Source: Serinicoccus sediminis (GTDB lineage Bacteria; Actinomycetota; Actinomycetes; Actinomycetales; Dermatophilaceae). From it: 64,000 nt of DNA. The stretch covers positions 478,603 to 542,602 of the forward strand of contig NZ_SDVA01000001.1 of assembly GCF_004153545.1 (NCBI RefSeq), written 5' to 3'. Position numbers and translations under genes: made by a program. Shown piece by piece: positions 1 through 8,501 of the stretch. Each line of letters begins with the position of its first letter. Position 1 is the stretch's first letter. The notes beneath the pieces were generated by a model. The model made no database searches. It was given only the letters and a program-made list of their open reading frames with translations, and was not told the DNA's origin.

Positions 1-1
1 G

Positions 2-1423
2 GCCGACGCGGTGCGGCGGCACAAGGACGAGGACGCCGGGGAGTCGTTGCGGCTGCTCTACGTCGCGCTGACCCGGGCGCAGAGCCAGGTCGTCACCTGG
101 TGGGCGCCGGTCAACAACGCCAGCAGCTCGGGCCTGCACCGCGTGCTCTTCGGGCGGGAGCCCGGGCAGGGCGAGGTGCCCCACCAGGTGCGGGTGCAGC
201 GGCAGGACGACGCCGCGACGGAGCGGCTGCGGCGGTGGGCCGAGGAGGGGGCCTTCGTCCTCGAGCGGGCCGACCACGCGACTGACGTCGCCCCGGCCCC
301 GGCGCGGGAGGCACCCGAGCTGGCGGTCGCGCGGTGGACCCGCCGCGTCGACCACGACTGGAGGCGCACGTCCTACACCGCGCTCTCCACGCCGTCAGAG
401 ACCAGCCTCGACACCGCCGCCGGGGTCTCGACCGAGCCGGAGGCCGGCGTCACCGGCCGCGAGGACGAGCCCAGCGGCCCGGACCCGGTGGCCGAGGCCG
501 TGCCGGCCCTGCCCGGCCTCGACGGGGTCGCGCCCGCCCCGGGCTCGGAGGTGCCCTCCCCGATGGCCGACCTCCCGGTGGGGGCGACCTTCGGCTCGCT
601 GGTGCACGCGGTGCTCGAGCACGCGGACCCCGGGGCGGAGGACCTCGCGGGCGCGCTGCGCGCCCAGCTGCGCGAGCAGCGCGTCCAGTGGCCGGTGGAG
701 CTCGGCGAGGGCGGGGAGGACCTGCTCGTCGACGCCCTGGTCGCCGTGTGCCGGACACCGCTGGGGCCGCTCGCCGACGGTGCCACGCTGCAGGACGTCG
801 GCACGGCAGACCGCCTGTGCGAGCTCGACTTCGAGCTGCCGCTGGGTGGCGGGGACCTGCGCCGCGGCGTCACGGGTGCCGGGGCGGCCGTGCTCGGTGA
901 CCTGGTGCCGCTGCTGCGCCAGCACCTCCCGCCGGGCGACCCGGTCCGCGGGTGGGCCGACGTGCTCGAGGCGGCCCCGGACCTCGCGGGCCAGCAGCTG
1001 CGGGGCTACCTCACCGGCTCGGTCGACGTGGTGCTGCGGGTGCGCGCCCGGGGTGGCGACACCTTCCTCGTCGTCGACTACAAGACCAACTGGCTGGGCA
1101 GCCCGGAGGAGCCGCTGACCGCGGCCGACTACCGCCCGGAGCGGCTGGCCGAGGCGATGGGCCACTCGTCCTACCCGCTGCAGGCGCTGCTCTACGCGGT
1201 CGTCGCCCATCGCTTCCTCCGCTGGCGGCTGCCCGGCTACGACCCCGAGCAGCACCTCGGCGGCGTGCTCTACCTCTACCTGCGCGGCATGTGCGGCCAG
1301 GACACCCCGGTCGTCGACGGTATGCCGTGCGGCGTCTTCTCCTGGAAGCCGCCGGTGGCGCTGGTGCTGGGCGTCTCGGACCTGCTCGACGGGGCGGACC
1401 GGGCGGCGGGGGTGGCGTCGTGA
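2..1423 (+). CDS. recB: RecB-type helicase/nuclease, C-terminal part (5' end outside window)
   Basis: The open frame enters from the left edge, so only the last ~474 residues are visible. ESLRLLYVALTRAQ near the visible start is superfamily 1 helicase motif VI. SYTALS followed by a long domain ending in LVVDYKTNW (around residue 357) is the PD-(D/E)XK nuclease domain with its catalytic Asp-Tyr-Lys. This combination is typical of RecB, the DNA-end-processing subunit with ATP-driven unwinding and Chi-regulated cutting for recombinational repair. Its stop overlaps the GTG start of recD (GTGA), so the two are translationally coupled. Low-complexity acidic/Pro-Ala stretches around residues 130-190 look like a linker. 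A UvrD-like AddA homolog is the alternative, but the adjacent recD favours RecB. Confidence 0.86.
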   Translation, partial: ADAVRRHKDEDAGESLRLLYVALTRAQSQVVTWWAPVNNASSSGLHRVLFGREPGQGEVPHQVRVQRQDDAATERLRRWAEEGAFVLERADHATDVAPAPAREAPELAVARWTRRVDHDWRRTSYTALSTPSETSLDTAAGVSTEPEAGVTGREDEPSGPDPVAEAVPALPGLDGVAPAPGSEVPSPMADLPVGATFGSLVHAVLEHADPGAEDLAGALRAQLREQRVQWPVELGEGGEDLLVDALVAVCRTPLGPLADGATLQDVGTADRLCELDFELPLGGGDLRRGVTGAGAAVLGDLVPLLRQHLPPGDPVRGWADVLEAAPDLAGQQLRGYLTGSVDVVLRVRARGGDTFLVVDYKTNWLGSPEEPLTAADYRPERLAEAMGHSSYPLQALLYAVVAHRFLRWRLPGYDPEQHLGGVLYLYLRGMCGQDTPVVDGMPCGVFSWKPPVALVLGVSDLLDGADRAAGVAS

Positions 1424-3405
1424 CCGGGCCTGCCCACGAGGGTCTCCACGACGCCACGACCGAGGAGGTCACCCGCGCCGGCGGGGCGCCGGTGGCTGTC
1501 GGTTCTGGCACACCGGCACCGGACAGCGAGGCCGCCGCTGCCGTGCTCGACCTCTTCGACCGGACCGACGAGCACGACCGGCGTCTCGCCCTGACCACGC
1601 CCACCGACAGCGCGCTCGGCGCCTTCAACCGTGCCGGTCTGCTCACCGCCGCCGACGTCCACGTCGCCACCGGGCTGGCCCGGGCGGTCGGGGAGAGGGA
1701 CGCCGACGTCGTCCTCGCCGCGGCGGTCGCGACCCGGGCCGTGCGCTCCGGGTCGGTGGCCGTCGACCTCGCTGCCTTCGCCGCCCAGGGGGCGCAGGCC
1801 CTCCCCGCCCTGCCGTGGCCGGACCCGGAGGGGTGGACCTCACTGGTCGCCGGCAGCCGGCTCGCCGCCGAGGGCGGGCTCGTCGTCGAGGAGGCCAGCG
1901 GTCTCGTCTACCTCCAGCGCTACCACCACCAGGAGGTGCAGGTCGCCGCCGACCTGCGGGCCCGGGCAGCGCTCGGCCCTCCCGAGGTGGACGAGGGGGT
2001 GCTGAGCGCCGGGCTGACGCGGATCTTCCCCGGGGCCGGCTACGCCGAGCAGCGGGCTGCGGCCGAGGTGGTCGTGCGCTCGCGGACCGGCGTCATCACC
2101 GGTGGCCCCGGCACCGGCAAGACCACGACGGTGGCGGGCGTGTTGACGCTGCTCGCCGAGCAGGCCGTCGCCGCCGGGAGCCGACCGCCCCGGGTGGGGC
2201 TCGCGGCCCCCACCGGCAAGGCCGCCGCGAGGGTGAAGGCGGCGGTCGACCGGGCCCTGGACGAGATCGCTGCCCGCACCCCCGACCCCGCCGCCCGGGC
2301 GGTCGTCGACCGGCTGCGCGAGGTCGAGCCGCGCACCCTGCACCGGCTGCTGGGCTGGCGTCCTGGCTCCCGCAGCCGGTTCCGGCACCACCGCGGCAAC
2401 CGCCTGCCCCACGACGTCGTGCTGGTCGACGAGGCGTCCATGGTCTCGCTGACCCAGATGGCCCGGCTGCTGGAGGCGCTGCGGCCGAGTGCGCGGCTCA
2501 TCCTCGTCGGCGACGCCGACCAGCTCGTCTCCGTCGAGGCGGGGGCGGTGCTCGCCGATCTGGTGGCGGCCGTCCCCGAGCAGGCCCCCGCCGAGGAACA
2601 CGCTCCCCACGAGGTGGACCGCCCGGCCCCGCTCGCCCTCGCCCGACTGCGCACGGTCCACCGCTTCGGTGAGACGATCGGCGCCCTCGCCCAGGCCCTG
2701 CGGGTGGGCGACGCGGACGCCGTGGTGCGCGCCCTCTCGGCGGGCAGTTCGGAGGTGGCCTGGATGCCGGACCCGGACGAGGGCGCCGCGCTGCGCGACG
2801 TCCTCACCCGGCAGGCCGTCGACGTCCTGCGGGCCGCGCGCGCCGGCGACGACGACGCCGCCCTCGCCGCCCTGCACCGTCACCGGCTGCTCTGCGCCCA
2901 TCGCGAGGGCGACCGGGGGGTGCGCCGCTGGAACCACCTCGTCGAGACGTGGCTGGGCGAGGCGGAGACGGGCCTCAACCTCTACGAGCCCATGTACCTC
3001 GGCCGGCCGCTGCTCGTCACCGCCAACGACTACGCCACCGGGGTCCTCAACGGCGACACCGGCGTGGTGGTCGCGTCGCAGACCTCCGCAGGGGTGCCCG
3101 TGCGGATGGCCCTCATCGACGGCACCGGCGGGCGCAGCAGGTATGCCCCGTCGCGCCTCGGCGAGGTCGAGACGATGCACGCGATGACGATCCACAAGGC
3201 GCAGGGCAGCCAGGCGACGGAGATCACCGTGCTGCTGCCCGAGCTGGACAGCCCGCTCCTCACCCGGGAGCTCTTCTACACCGCCGTGACGCGGGCCGAG
3301 CAGCGGGTGCGGGTCGTCGGCACCGAGGAAGAGGTGCGGGCCGCCGTGCAGCGCCGGGTCGTCCGGGCCAGCGGCCTGCGTCAGCGCCTGGCGGCCGGCC
3401 CGTGA
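1420..3405 (+). CDS. recD: Exodeoxyribonuclease V alpha subunit RecD
   Basis: 661-residue 5'-3' SF1 helicase subunit of RecBCD. An N-terminal RecD-specific region (about 40-210) precedes Walker A GGPGTGKTTT (about 227-236), Walker B VLVDEAS (about 340) and, near the C-terminus, MTIHKAQGSQ and FYTAVTRAEQRV (motifs V/VI). I chose GTG at 1420 because it overlaps the recB stop in the GTGA arrangement; an upstream in-frame extension is only shadow sequence inside recB. Length fits RecD. The start of the next gene overlaps the recD stop in the same way, so recB-recD-3402 form one transcription unit. recC would be expected upstream, outside the window. Confidence 0.93.
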   Translation: MTGPAHEGLHDATTEEVTRAGGAPVAVGSGTPAPDSEAAAAVLDLFDRTDEHDRRLALTTPTDSALGAFNRAGLLTAADVHVATGLARAVGERDADVVLAAAVATRAVRSGSVAVDLAAFAAQGAQALPALPWPDPEGWTSLVAGSRLAAEGGLVVEEASGLVYLQRYHHQEVQVAADLRARAALGPPEVDEGVLSAGLTRIFPGAGYAEQRAAAEVVVRSRTGVITGGPGTGKTTTVAGVLTLLAEQAVAAGSRPPRVGLAAPTGKAAARVKAAVDRALDEIAARTPDPAARAVVDRLREVEPRTLHRLLGWRPGSRSRFRHHRGNRLPHDVVLVDEASMVSLTQMARLLEALRPSARLILVGDADQLVSVEAGAVLADLVAAVPEQAPAEEHAPHEVDRPAPLALARLRTVHRFGETIGALAQALRVGDADAVVRALSAGSSEVAWMPDPDEGAALRDVLTRQAVDVLRAARAGDDDAALAALHRHRLLCAHREGDRGVRRWNHLVETWLGEAETGLNLYEPMYLGRPLLVTANDYATGVLNGDTGVVVASQTSAGVPVRMALIDGTGGRSRYAPSRLGEVETMHAMTIHKAQGSQATEITVLLPELDSPLLTRELFYTAVTRAEQRVRVVGTEEEVRAAVQRRVVRASGLRQRLAAGP

Positions 3406-4250
3406 CCCGGCCCGTGAGCGCCCGGCTGGACCTGATGACCCGGCGGTTCTGGCGACGCACTGGTCGGCCGGTGGACCTCACCGGCGCCGAGGCGTGGCTG
3501 GCCGCGCCGATGAGCACCGGATCCACCGTCGAGGACAGCTGGGTGGGGGCGGCCGCGCAGGCCCTCGGAGGAGAGGCCCTAGACCGTCCGCACGCGGGGT
3601 TGCTGGCCGACATGACCCAGCTGGACGGCCCCGCCTTCCGTGCGGCGGACCTGCGGCCCGAGGTCCGCGACTTCTACGAGCACACCTCCGACTGGCGGAT
3701 GGAGGTGTGGACGCAGTGGAGCCCGGTGTTCCAGCCCGGTGGCGAGCTCGTCTCGCGGCTCTTCGGGCACCGGGTGCAGCAGCTGGCCCTGCCGACGCGG
3801 CCGCTCGACGTCGCTCGGGGGATGGACAGCCGCATCACCGTGCTCACCGACGGCACCGGCGCCCAGCGCGCGGCGGCCTGGCTGCGGACGCTGCGCCCCA
3901 GCGGCGGCTACGTCTACAGCGGCTGCTACTCCGCCCGCGCTCTCCCCGGCCGGACCCAGCCCGGCGTGCACGTCGCCTTCCCGCTGGAGTCCGGCAACGT
4001 CCAGGTCTTCCTGCGTCCCCGGCTCCTGCCCGGGGGCGGGCTGGAGCTGGCCTCGCCGCCAGGCCGGTTCGGCGACGACGGCGCCTACGTCGTCGTGGAC
4101 GACCGCGGCACGCACGCGGCCCGGGTGCCGCTGCACGAGACCTTCCAGGTCTACGTCGACGAGGAGGGCACCTTGCGCACCGACCACGTGCTGCGGCTGT
4201 GGTCGGCCACCGCCGTCCGGCTGCACTACAAGCTCCTCCCCCTCTCCTGA
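3402..4250 (+). CDS. Conserved-looking protein of unknown function in the recBD operon
   Basis: 282-residue soluble protein I do not recognise. It is rich in aromatic and charged residues (RDFYEHTSDWRMEVW around 90-105; SGGYVYSGCYS near 165) and has no signal peptide, membrane segment or nucleotide-binding motif that I can see. GTG at 3402 overlaps the recD stop (GTGA); GTG at 3414 and ATG at 3435 are alternatives. Overlap with recD implies co-translation and possibly a function near RecBCD, but position is the only support. The gene ends before a strong hairpin at 4418-4455. Confidence 0.75.
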   Translation: MTRPVSARLDLMTRRFWRRTGRPVDLTGAEAWLAAPMSTGSTVEDSWVGAAAQALGGEALDRPHAGLLADMTQLDGPAFRAADLRPEVRDFYEHTSDWRMEVWTQWSPVFQPGGELVSRLFGHRVQQLALPTRPLDVARGMDSRITVLTDGTGAQRAAAWLRTLRPSGGYVYSGCYSARALPGRTQPGVHVAFPLESGNVQVFLRPRLLPGGGLELASPPGRFGDDGAYVVVDDRGTHAARVPLHETFQVYVDEEGTLRTDHVLRLWSATAVRLHYKLLPLS

Positions 4251-4417
4251 CCGTCGGCGCAGCGCTGGTCGCCGTTGCCGGAACCCTCAGCCGGCTGCCC
4301 GTCGGACCCAGTGAGGAGCGTGTCCCGTCAGGGGCCTCGAGTCGAGGTGCGCGACTGCACCGGGTATGTCGTGGCATCGGTCCGGGGTCGGGAGCACACC
4401 GCCACGCGGTGAGCCCC

Positions 4418-4455
4418 GGTCGGGCGACGGTGAGTCCCTGCACCGCCGCCCGACC
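4418..4455. terminator. Strong hairpin between convergent genes
   Basis: A 15-nt arm GGTCGGGCGACGGTG pairs with CACCGCCGCCCGACC across an 8-nt loop with one mismatch. It lies between the + strand gene ending at 4250 and the - strand permease ending at 4460, so it could terminate both. There is no T-tract, as is common in very GC-rich actinobacteria. The remaining bases between 4251 and 4417 show nothing else I can name. Confidence 0.65.
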
Positions 4456-4459
4456 TGTC

Positions 4460-6943
4460 CTACGCGGCGGCCAGCCCCTCCGCGGGGCTGACCCGCGCGG
4501 CCCGCCGGGCCGGCAGCACGCTGGCCAGGGCACCGGCCAGCAGCGCCACGCCGACGATGGTCGCGACGCGCCCCCACGGCACCGCCAGCGTCAGCGCGGT
4601 CCCCTCGGGCAGCAGCGTCTGGATCCCGAATGCGGCATACACCACGCCGAGCACGAGGCCCAGCCCGGTGCTCACCAGCGCCAGCAGCACGCTCTCCACC
4701 AGCAGCATCATCCGCATCTGGCCCCGGGTGAGCCCGAGCCCCCGCAGCAGCGCATGCTCCCGGTGCCGCTCGACGACCGACAACGACAGCGTGTTGGCGA
4801 TGCCGACCACCGCGATGAGCACGGCGACGCCGAGCAGCGCGGTGGCGACGAGCACCATGACGTCGAGGACCTGGGTGATCGCGGCCCGCTCGGCGGCCGC
4901 GCCCTGGACCGACATCCCGGCCTCGTCGGTGAGATCGGTCACGGCGGACATCGTGGCCCTGACGTCGGCGGAGTCCTCCAGCCGGATGAGGACCGCGCCC
5001 GGCTGCTGGGCGGTCCCGCCCCCGGAGAGCGAGGCCAGGTCCTCGGGCTGCAGCGCCAGCCCGGCGCCGCCCAGGCCGAGCTCGATGACCTCGAGGTCCT
5101 CGCTGCCGCCCGGCCCCGACACGGTCAGGGTGTCCCCGGCGGAGACGCCGTAGCGGGCCCGCTCGTAGGACCCGAGCCCGACGGTGCCCGGCGCCAGCGC
5201 GTCGACGAGGTCCTCGCTGCGCAGCACCCGCTCGGCGGTGGCCGGGCTCAGCGCCGCCGCGGGGGCGGTCCCCGTGTCACCGACCTCGAGGTATGCCGTG
5301 TCCACGACCTCGACGGCGCGCACCCCGTCGACGGCCGCGAGCCGGTCCACGACCCCGTCGTCCACGGCGGTCGGCACCGGTAGGTCGCCGTCCTGCTCCG
5401 ACGGTGTCTGCGCCGCCAGGTCGATCGCGAGCGCCTGGTCGATCTCGTCGGTGGCGGTGCGTTGCCCGGACGCGGCGCCCACCGAGGTCATGGTGATGAG
5501 GGTGACGCCGACGAGCAGGGCGGCGCTCGTCGCGGCCGCCCGGCCCGGGTTGCGCACCGCACCGGCCACGGCGAGCCGGCCCGGCACCCCCGCCGGACGG
5601 GCGGCGACCCCGAGCAGGCGCACCAGCGGCGGCACGAGCACGACCGCGGCCAGCAGCACCCCCACGAAGGAGACGAGCCCGCCGCCGACGCCCAGCAGCA
5701 CCTGGCGCTGCGCGGCACCCAGCACCATCAGACCGGCGCCGCCGGCCACCAGCAGCACGGCGAGGAGCAGCCGCACCGCGGTGCCGCGGGTGGCCCCCTC
5801 GGGTGCCGCCGTCGGACGCAGCGCCGCGAGCGGCGACACCCGGGTGGCCCGGGTCGCCGGCCAGAACGAGGCCAGCACGGTCATGAGGACACCGACGAGG
5901 ACGGGCACCACCAGACTCACCCAGCCGACCTCGAGGCCGGTGCCCAGCGGGATGCCGATGCCCACCTCCCGGGCCAGGGTCAGCAGCAGCTGCGCGACCC
6001 CGATGCCTCCCGCGACCCCGGCCACCGAGGCCGCCGCGCCCAGTGCCACCGCCTCGACCAGGACGGAGCGGCGCACCTGCGACCGGGTGGCACCGACGCA
6101 GCGCAGCAGGGCCAGCTCACCGGTCCGCTGGGCCAGGGTGATGGTGAAGGTGTTGGCGATGACGATGGCCGCGGTGACCAGCGCCACCGCCCCGAAGCCC
6201 AGCAGGACGCCCCCGAGCACGAAGGTCTGCCCGGTCATGGCGGCCACCCGGTCGGCGGCTGCCTCCGGCCCCGTCCGCAGGACGGTGCCCGGCAGCGCGC
6301 TCTGCAGGTCGGCGCGCACGTCGCCCACGGCGGCGCCGCCGGCCACCGCCACCTGGACCGACTCGTAGGACAGCAGCGGGTCCAGCTCGCGCAGGGTGGC
6401 GTCCGTGGCGAGGAACCCCTCCCCGTAGCTCAGCGCGTGCATCTCGCCGGGGTCGACCACCCCCACGACGGTCAGGTCGACGGGGGCACCCTCGGTCCCC
6501 GTCGTCGTCCACGTCGGCACCGTGAGCCGGTCATCGACGGACAGCTCCGCGGCCAGCTCCCGGTTGACGGTGACCTCGCGCGCCTCCGCCGGGAGGCGGC
6601 CCTGCAGCAGGGTCATCCCCCCGCTCGGCACGGAGGCCCCCATGACGAAGCCGCTGCCCCGCTCGACCCCGACCGAGGCGCTGGCGACCACGTCCGCGAC
6701 CCCGGGGGTCGCGGCGACGCGGTCGACCTGGTCGGTGTCCAGCCAGGAGCCGTCCTCCCCGGTCACGACCAGGTCGGCGTCCCGCACCCCGCCGGCCACC
6801 GCCTCCTCCAGCCCGGCCTGGGCGGTGGAGACGGCGACGAGGCTGGTGGTGAGGAACCCGACGCCGATGAGGATGGCGACGGCGGCCGAGACCAGCCGCC
6901 GCCCGCGCGAGGCCAGCCCGGCGGTCATCCACCCGGTGGCCAT
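4460..6943 (-). CDS. ABC transporter permease, double FtsX (MacB-like)
   Basis: 827-residue membrane protein. One N-terminal transmembrane helix (about 17-40) is followed by an extracytoplasmic MacB-like domain, then an FtsX core of three helices (about 255-380), two middle helices (about 395-450), a second anchor helix (about 485-505), a second external domain and a final FtsX core (about 700-820). Duplicated FtsX permeases of this length export lipoproteins, peptides or lipids, or transmit mechanical signals; the substrate cannot be read from sequence. The ATG shares one base with the stop of the upstream ATPase gene (TGATG), so the pair is coupled. Confidence 0.9.
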   Translation of the reverse strand: MATGWMTAGLASRGRRLVSAAVAILIGVGFLTTSLVAVSTAQAGLEEAVAGGVRDADLVVTGEDGSWLDTDQVDRVAATPGVADVVASASVGVERGSGFVMGASVPSGGMTLLQGRLPAEAREVTVNRELAAELSVDDRLTVPTWTTTGTEGAPVDLTVVGVVDPGEMHALSYGEGFLATDATLRELDPLLSYESVQVAVAGGAAVGDVRADLQSALPGTVLRTGPEAAADRVAAMTGQTFVLGGVLLGFGAVALVTAAIVIANTFTITLAQRTGELALLRCVGATRSQVRRSVLVEAVALGAAASVAGVAGGIGVAQLLLTLAREVGIGIPLGTGLEVGWVSLVVPVLVGVLMTVLASFWPATRATRVSPLAALRPTAAPEGATRGTAVRLLLAVLLVAGGAGLMVLGAAQRQVLLGVGGGLVSFVGVLLAAVVLVPPLVRLLGVAARPAGVPGRLAVAGAVRNPGRAAATSAALLVGVTLITMTSVGAASGQRTATDEIDQALAIDLAAQTPSEQDGDLPVPTAVDDGVVDRLAAVDGVRAVEVVDTAYLEVGDTGTAPAAALSPATAERVLRSEDLVDALAPGTVGLGSYERARYGVSAGDTLTVSGPGGSEDLEVIELGLGGAGLALQPEDLASLSGGGTAQQPGAVLIRLEDSADVRATMSAVTDLTDEAGMSVQGAAAERAAITQVLDVMVLVATALLGVAVLIAVVGIANTLSLSVVERHREHALLRGLGLTRGQMRMMLLVESVLLALVSTGLGLVLGVVYAAFGIQTLLPEGTALTLAVPWGRVATIVGVALLAGALASVLPARRAARVSPAEGLAAA

Positions 6944-7701
6944 CAGGCGACCCGTCCGAGGTCACGGATGCCGGCCAGCACGGCGTCGGCGTCCGGGTCG
7001 AGGATCTCGCCGGCGATCCGGCCGTCCGCGAGCAGCAGCACCCGGTCCGCCACGGCCGCGGCCTTCGGGTCGTGGGTCACCATGACCACCGTCTGCCCCC
7101 ATTCGTCGACCGACCGGCGCAGCAGGGCCAGCACCTCGGCACCCGTGGTGCTGTCGAGCGCGCCGGTCGGCTCGTCGGCGAAGATGACCTCCGGCCGGGT
7201 CACCAGGGCCCGGGCGAGCGCGACCCGCTGCTGCTGCCCGCCGGACAGCTCGCCGGGCCGGTGGCCCAGCCGCTCCCCGAGCCCCAGCGCCTCGACGACC
7301 GTCCGCTCCCAGCCAGCGTCGGCGGAGCGGCCCGCGAGGTCCAGCGGGAGCCGGATGTTCTGTCGCGCGGTCAGCGTGGGCAGCAGGTTGAAGGCCTGGA
7401 AGACGAAGCCCACCGACTGCCGGCGCAGCCGCGTCAGCTGGGCGTCGGACAACGAGGTCAGCTCGTGCTCGCCGAGGTAGGCGCGCCCCGCGGTCGGGGT
7501 GTCCAGGCCGGCCAGCAGGTGCATCAGGGTCGACTTGCCGGAGCCGCTGGGCCCCATGATGGCGGTGAACCGGCCGGCCTCGATGCCGACGGAGACGCCG
7601 TCGAGGGCGGTGACGGCGGCCTCCCCGCGGCCGTAGGTCTTCGTGAGGTCGAGGGCGCTGGCGGCCAGGGCCGTGCCCTGGCGTGGTGTCGTGGTCGTCA
7701 T
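6943..7701 (-). CDS. ABC transporter ATP-binding protein (LolD/MacB type)
   Basis: 252-residue ATPase with Walker A GPSGSGKST (about residue 50), Q-loop region, signature LSGGQQQR (about 150), Walker B VIFADEPTGALD and the switch His in VTHDPKAAA. This order is typical of the LolD/MacB subfamily that pairs with FtsX permeases. It is the first gene of a two-gene operon with the permease. A TAGCGT -10 element ends 7 nt before the ATG, implying a leaderless mRNA. A two-component system lies just upstream on the same strand and may control it, as is common for antibiotic-peptide-sensing exporters; this last point is inference. Confidence 0.94.
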   Translation of the reverse strand: MTTTTPRQGTALAASALDLTKTYGRGEAAVTALDGVSVGIEAGRFTAIMGPSGSGKSTLMHLLAGLDTPTAGRAYLGEHELTSLSDAQLTRLRRQSVGFVFQAFNLLPTLTARQNIRLPLDLAGRSADAGWERTVVEALGLGERLGHRPGELSGGQQQRVALARALVTRPEVIFADEPTGALDSTTGAEVLALLRRSVDEWGQTVVMVTHDPKAAAVADRVLLLADGRIAGEILDPDADAVLAGIRDLGRVA

Positions 7702-7708
7702 ACCCCCG

Positions 7709-7714
7709 ACGCTA
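7709..7714 (-). promoter_or_regulatory. -10 element TAGCGT of the ABC exporter operon
   Basis: TAGCGT on the - strand fits TANNNT and lies exactly 7 nt upstream of the ATG at 7701, as for other leaderless starts in this window. The 7702-7802 spacer shows no hairpin I would call. Confidence 0.55.
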
Positions 7715-7802
7715 GGGACCGGTCACCGCCGCGGACATCGTCCAGCAGTCGTGACCTGCGACGGCGCCGGTCCATCCACGGTATGAACCGGGTCGCCCCG
7801 CG

Positions 7803-8501
7803 CTACTCCGGCCGGCCGACCAGACCGGTCTGGTAGGCGGTGATGACCATCTGCACCCGGTCGCGCAGGCCGAGCTTGGCCAGGACCCGGCCGATGTGGG
7901 TCTTGACGGTGGCCTCGGCGAGGTAGAGCTCGGCGGCGATCTCGACATTCGTCAGACCCCGGCCGACCGCCTCGAGCACCTCGCGCTCGCGCTCGGTCAG
8001 CGGGTCCAGCCGGGCGGCCGCCTCCCGGCGCCGGGTCGCCGAGGCGCTCTCGGCGCCCGTCTCGGGCAGGTCCGGCACGAAGCGCTCCAGCAGCCGCCGG
8101 GTCGTCGACGGCGCCATCGCGGCGTCGCCGGCGTGCACGGCCCGGATGGCGCTGAGCAGCTCGGCCGGCCCTGCGTCCTTGAGCAGGAACCCCGACGCAC
8201 CCGCCCGGAGCGCGGCATACACGTAGTCGTCGAGGTCGAAGGTGGTGAGGACCAGCACCTTGACCTCCCCCGCGGCCGGGTCGCGCAGCAGCCGGCGAGT
8301 GGTCTCGACCCCGTCCATCCGCGGCATCCGGATGTCCATGAGCACGACCTCGGGCCGGGTCTGCGCGATCGCCGTCAGCGCGGCGGCACCGTCACCGGCC
8401 TCGCCGACGACGGTCATGTCGTCCTGGGCGTCGAGCACCATGCGGAAGCCGGCGCGCACGAGCTGCTGGTCGTCGACGAGGAAGAGCCGGATCGGGGTCA
8501 T
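7803..8501 (-). CDS. Response regulator, NarL/FixJ (LuxR) family
   Basis: 232 residues. The receiver domain (1-120) has the acidic pair DD at 10-11, phosphoacceptor Asp56 in VVLMDIRMP, and Lys in LLKDAG (about 106). A C-terminal LuxR-type HTH (about 160-225) contains LTEREREVLEAVGRGLTN and ATVKTHIGRVLAKL. It should be phosphorylated by the kinase encoded directly upstream, whose 3' end overlaps its start by 4 nt (ATGA). Probable target: the adjacent ABC exporter operon. Confidence 0.95.
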   Translation of the reverse strand: MTPIRLFLVDDQQLVRAGFRMVLDAQDDMTVVGEAGDGAAALTAIAQTRPEVVLMDIRMPRMDGVETTRRLLRDPAAGEVKVLVLTTFDLDDYVYAALRAGASGFLLKDAGPAELLSAIRAVHAGDAAMAPSTTRRLLERFVPDLPETGAESASATRRREAAARLDPLTEREREVLEAVGRGLTNVEIAAELYLAEATVKTHIGRVLAKLGLRDRVQMVITAYQTGLVGRPE

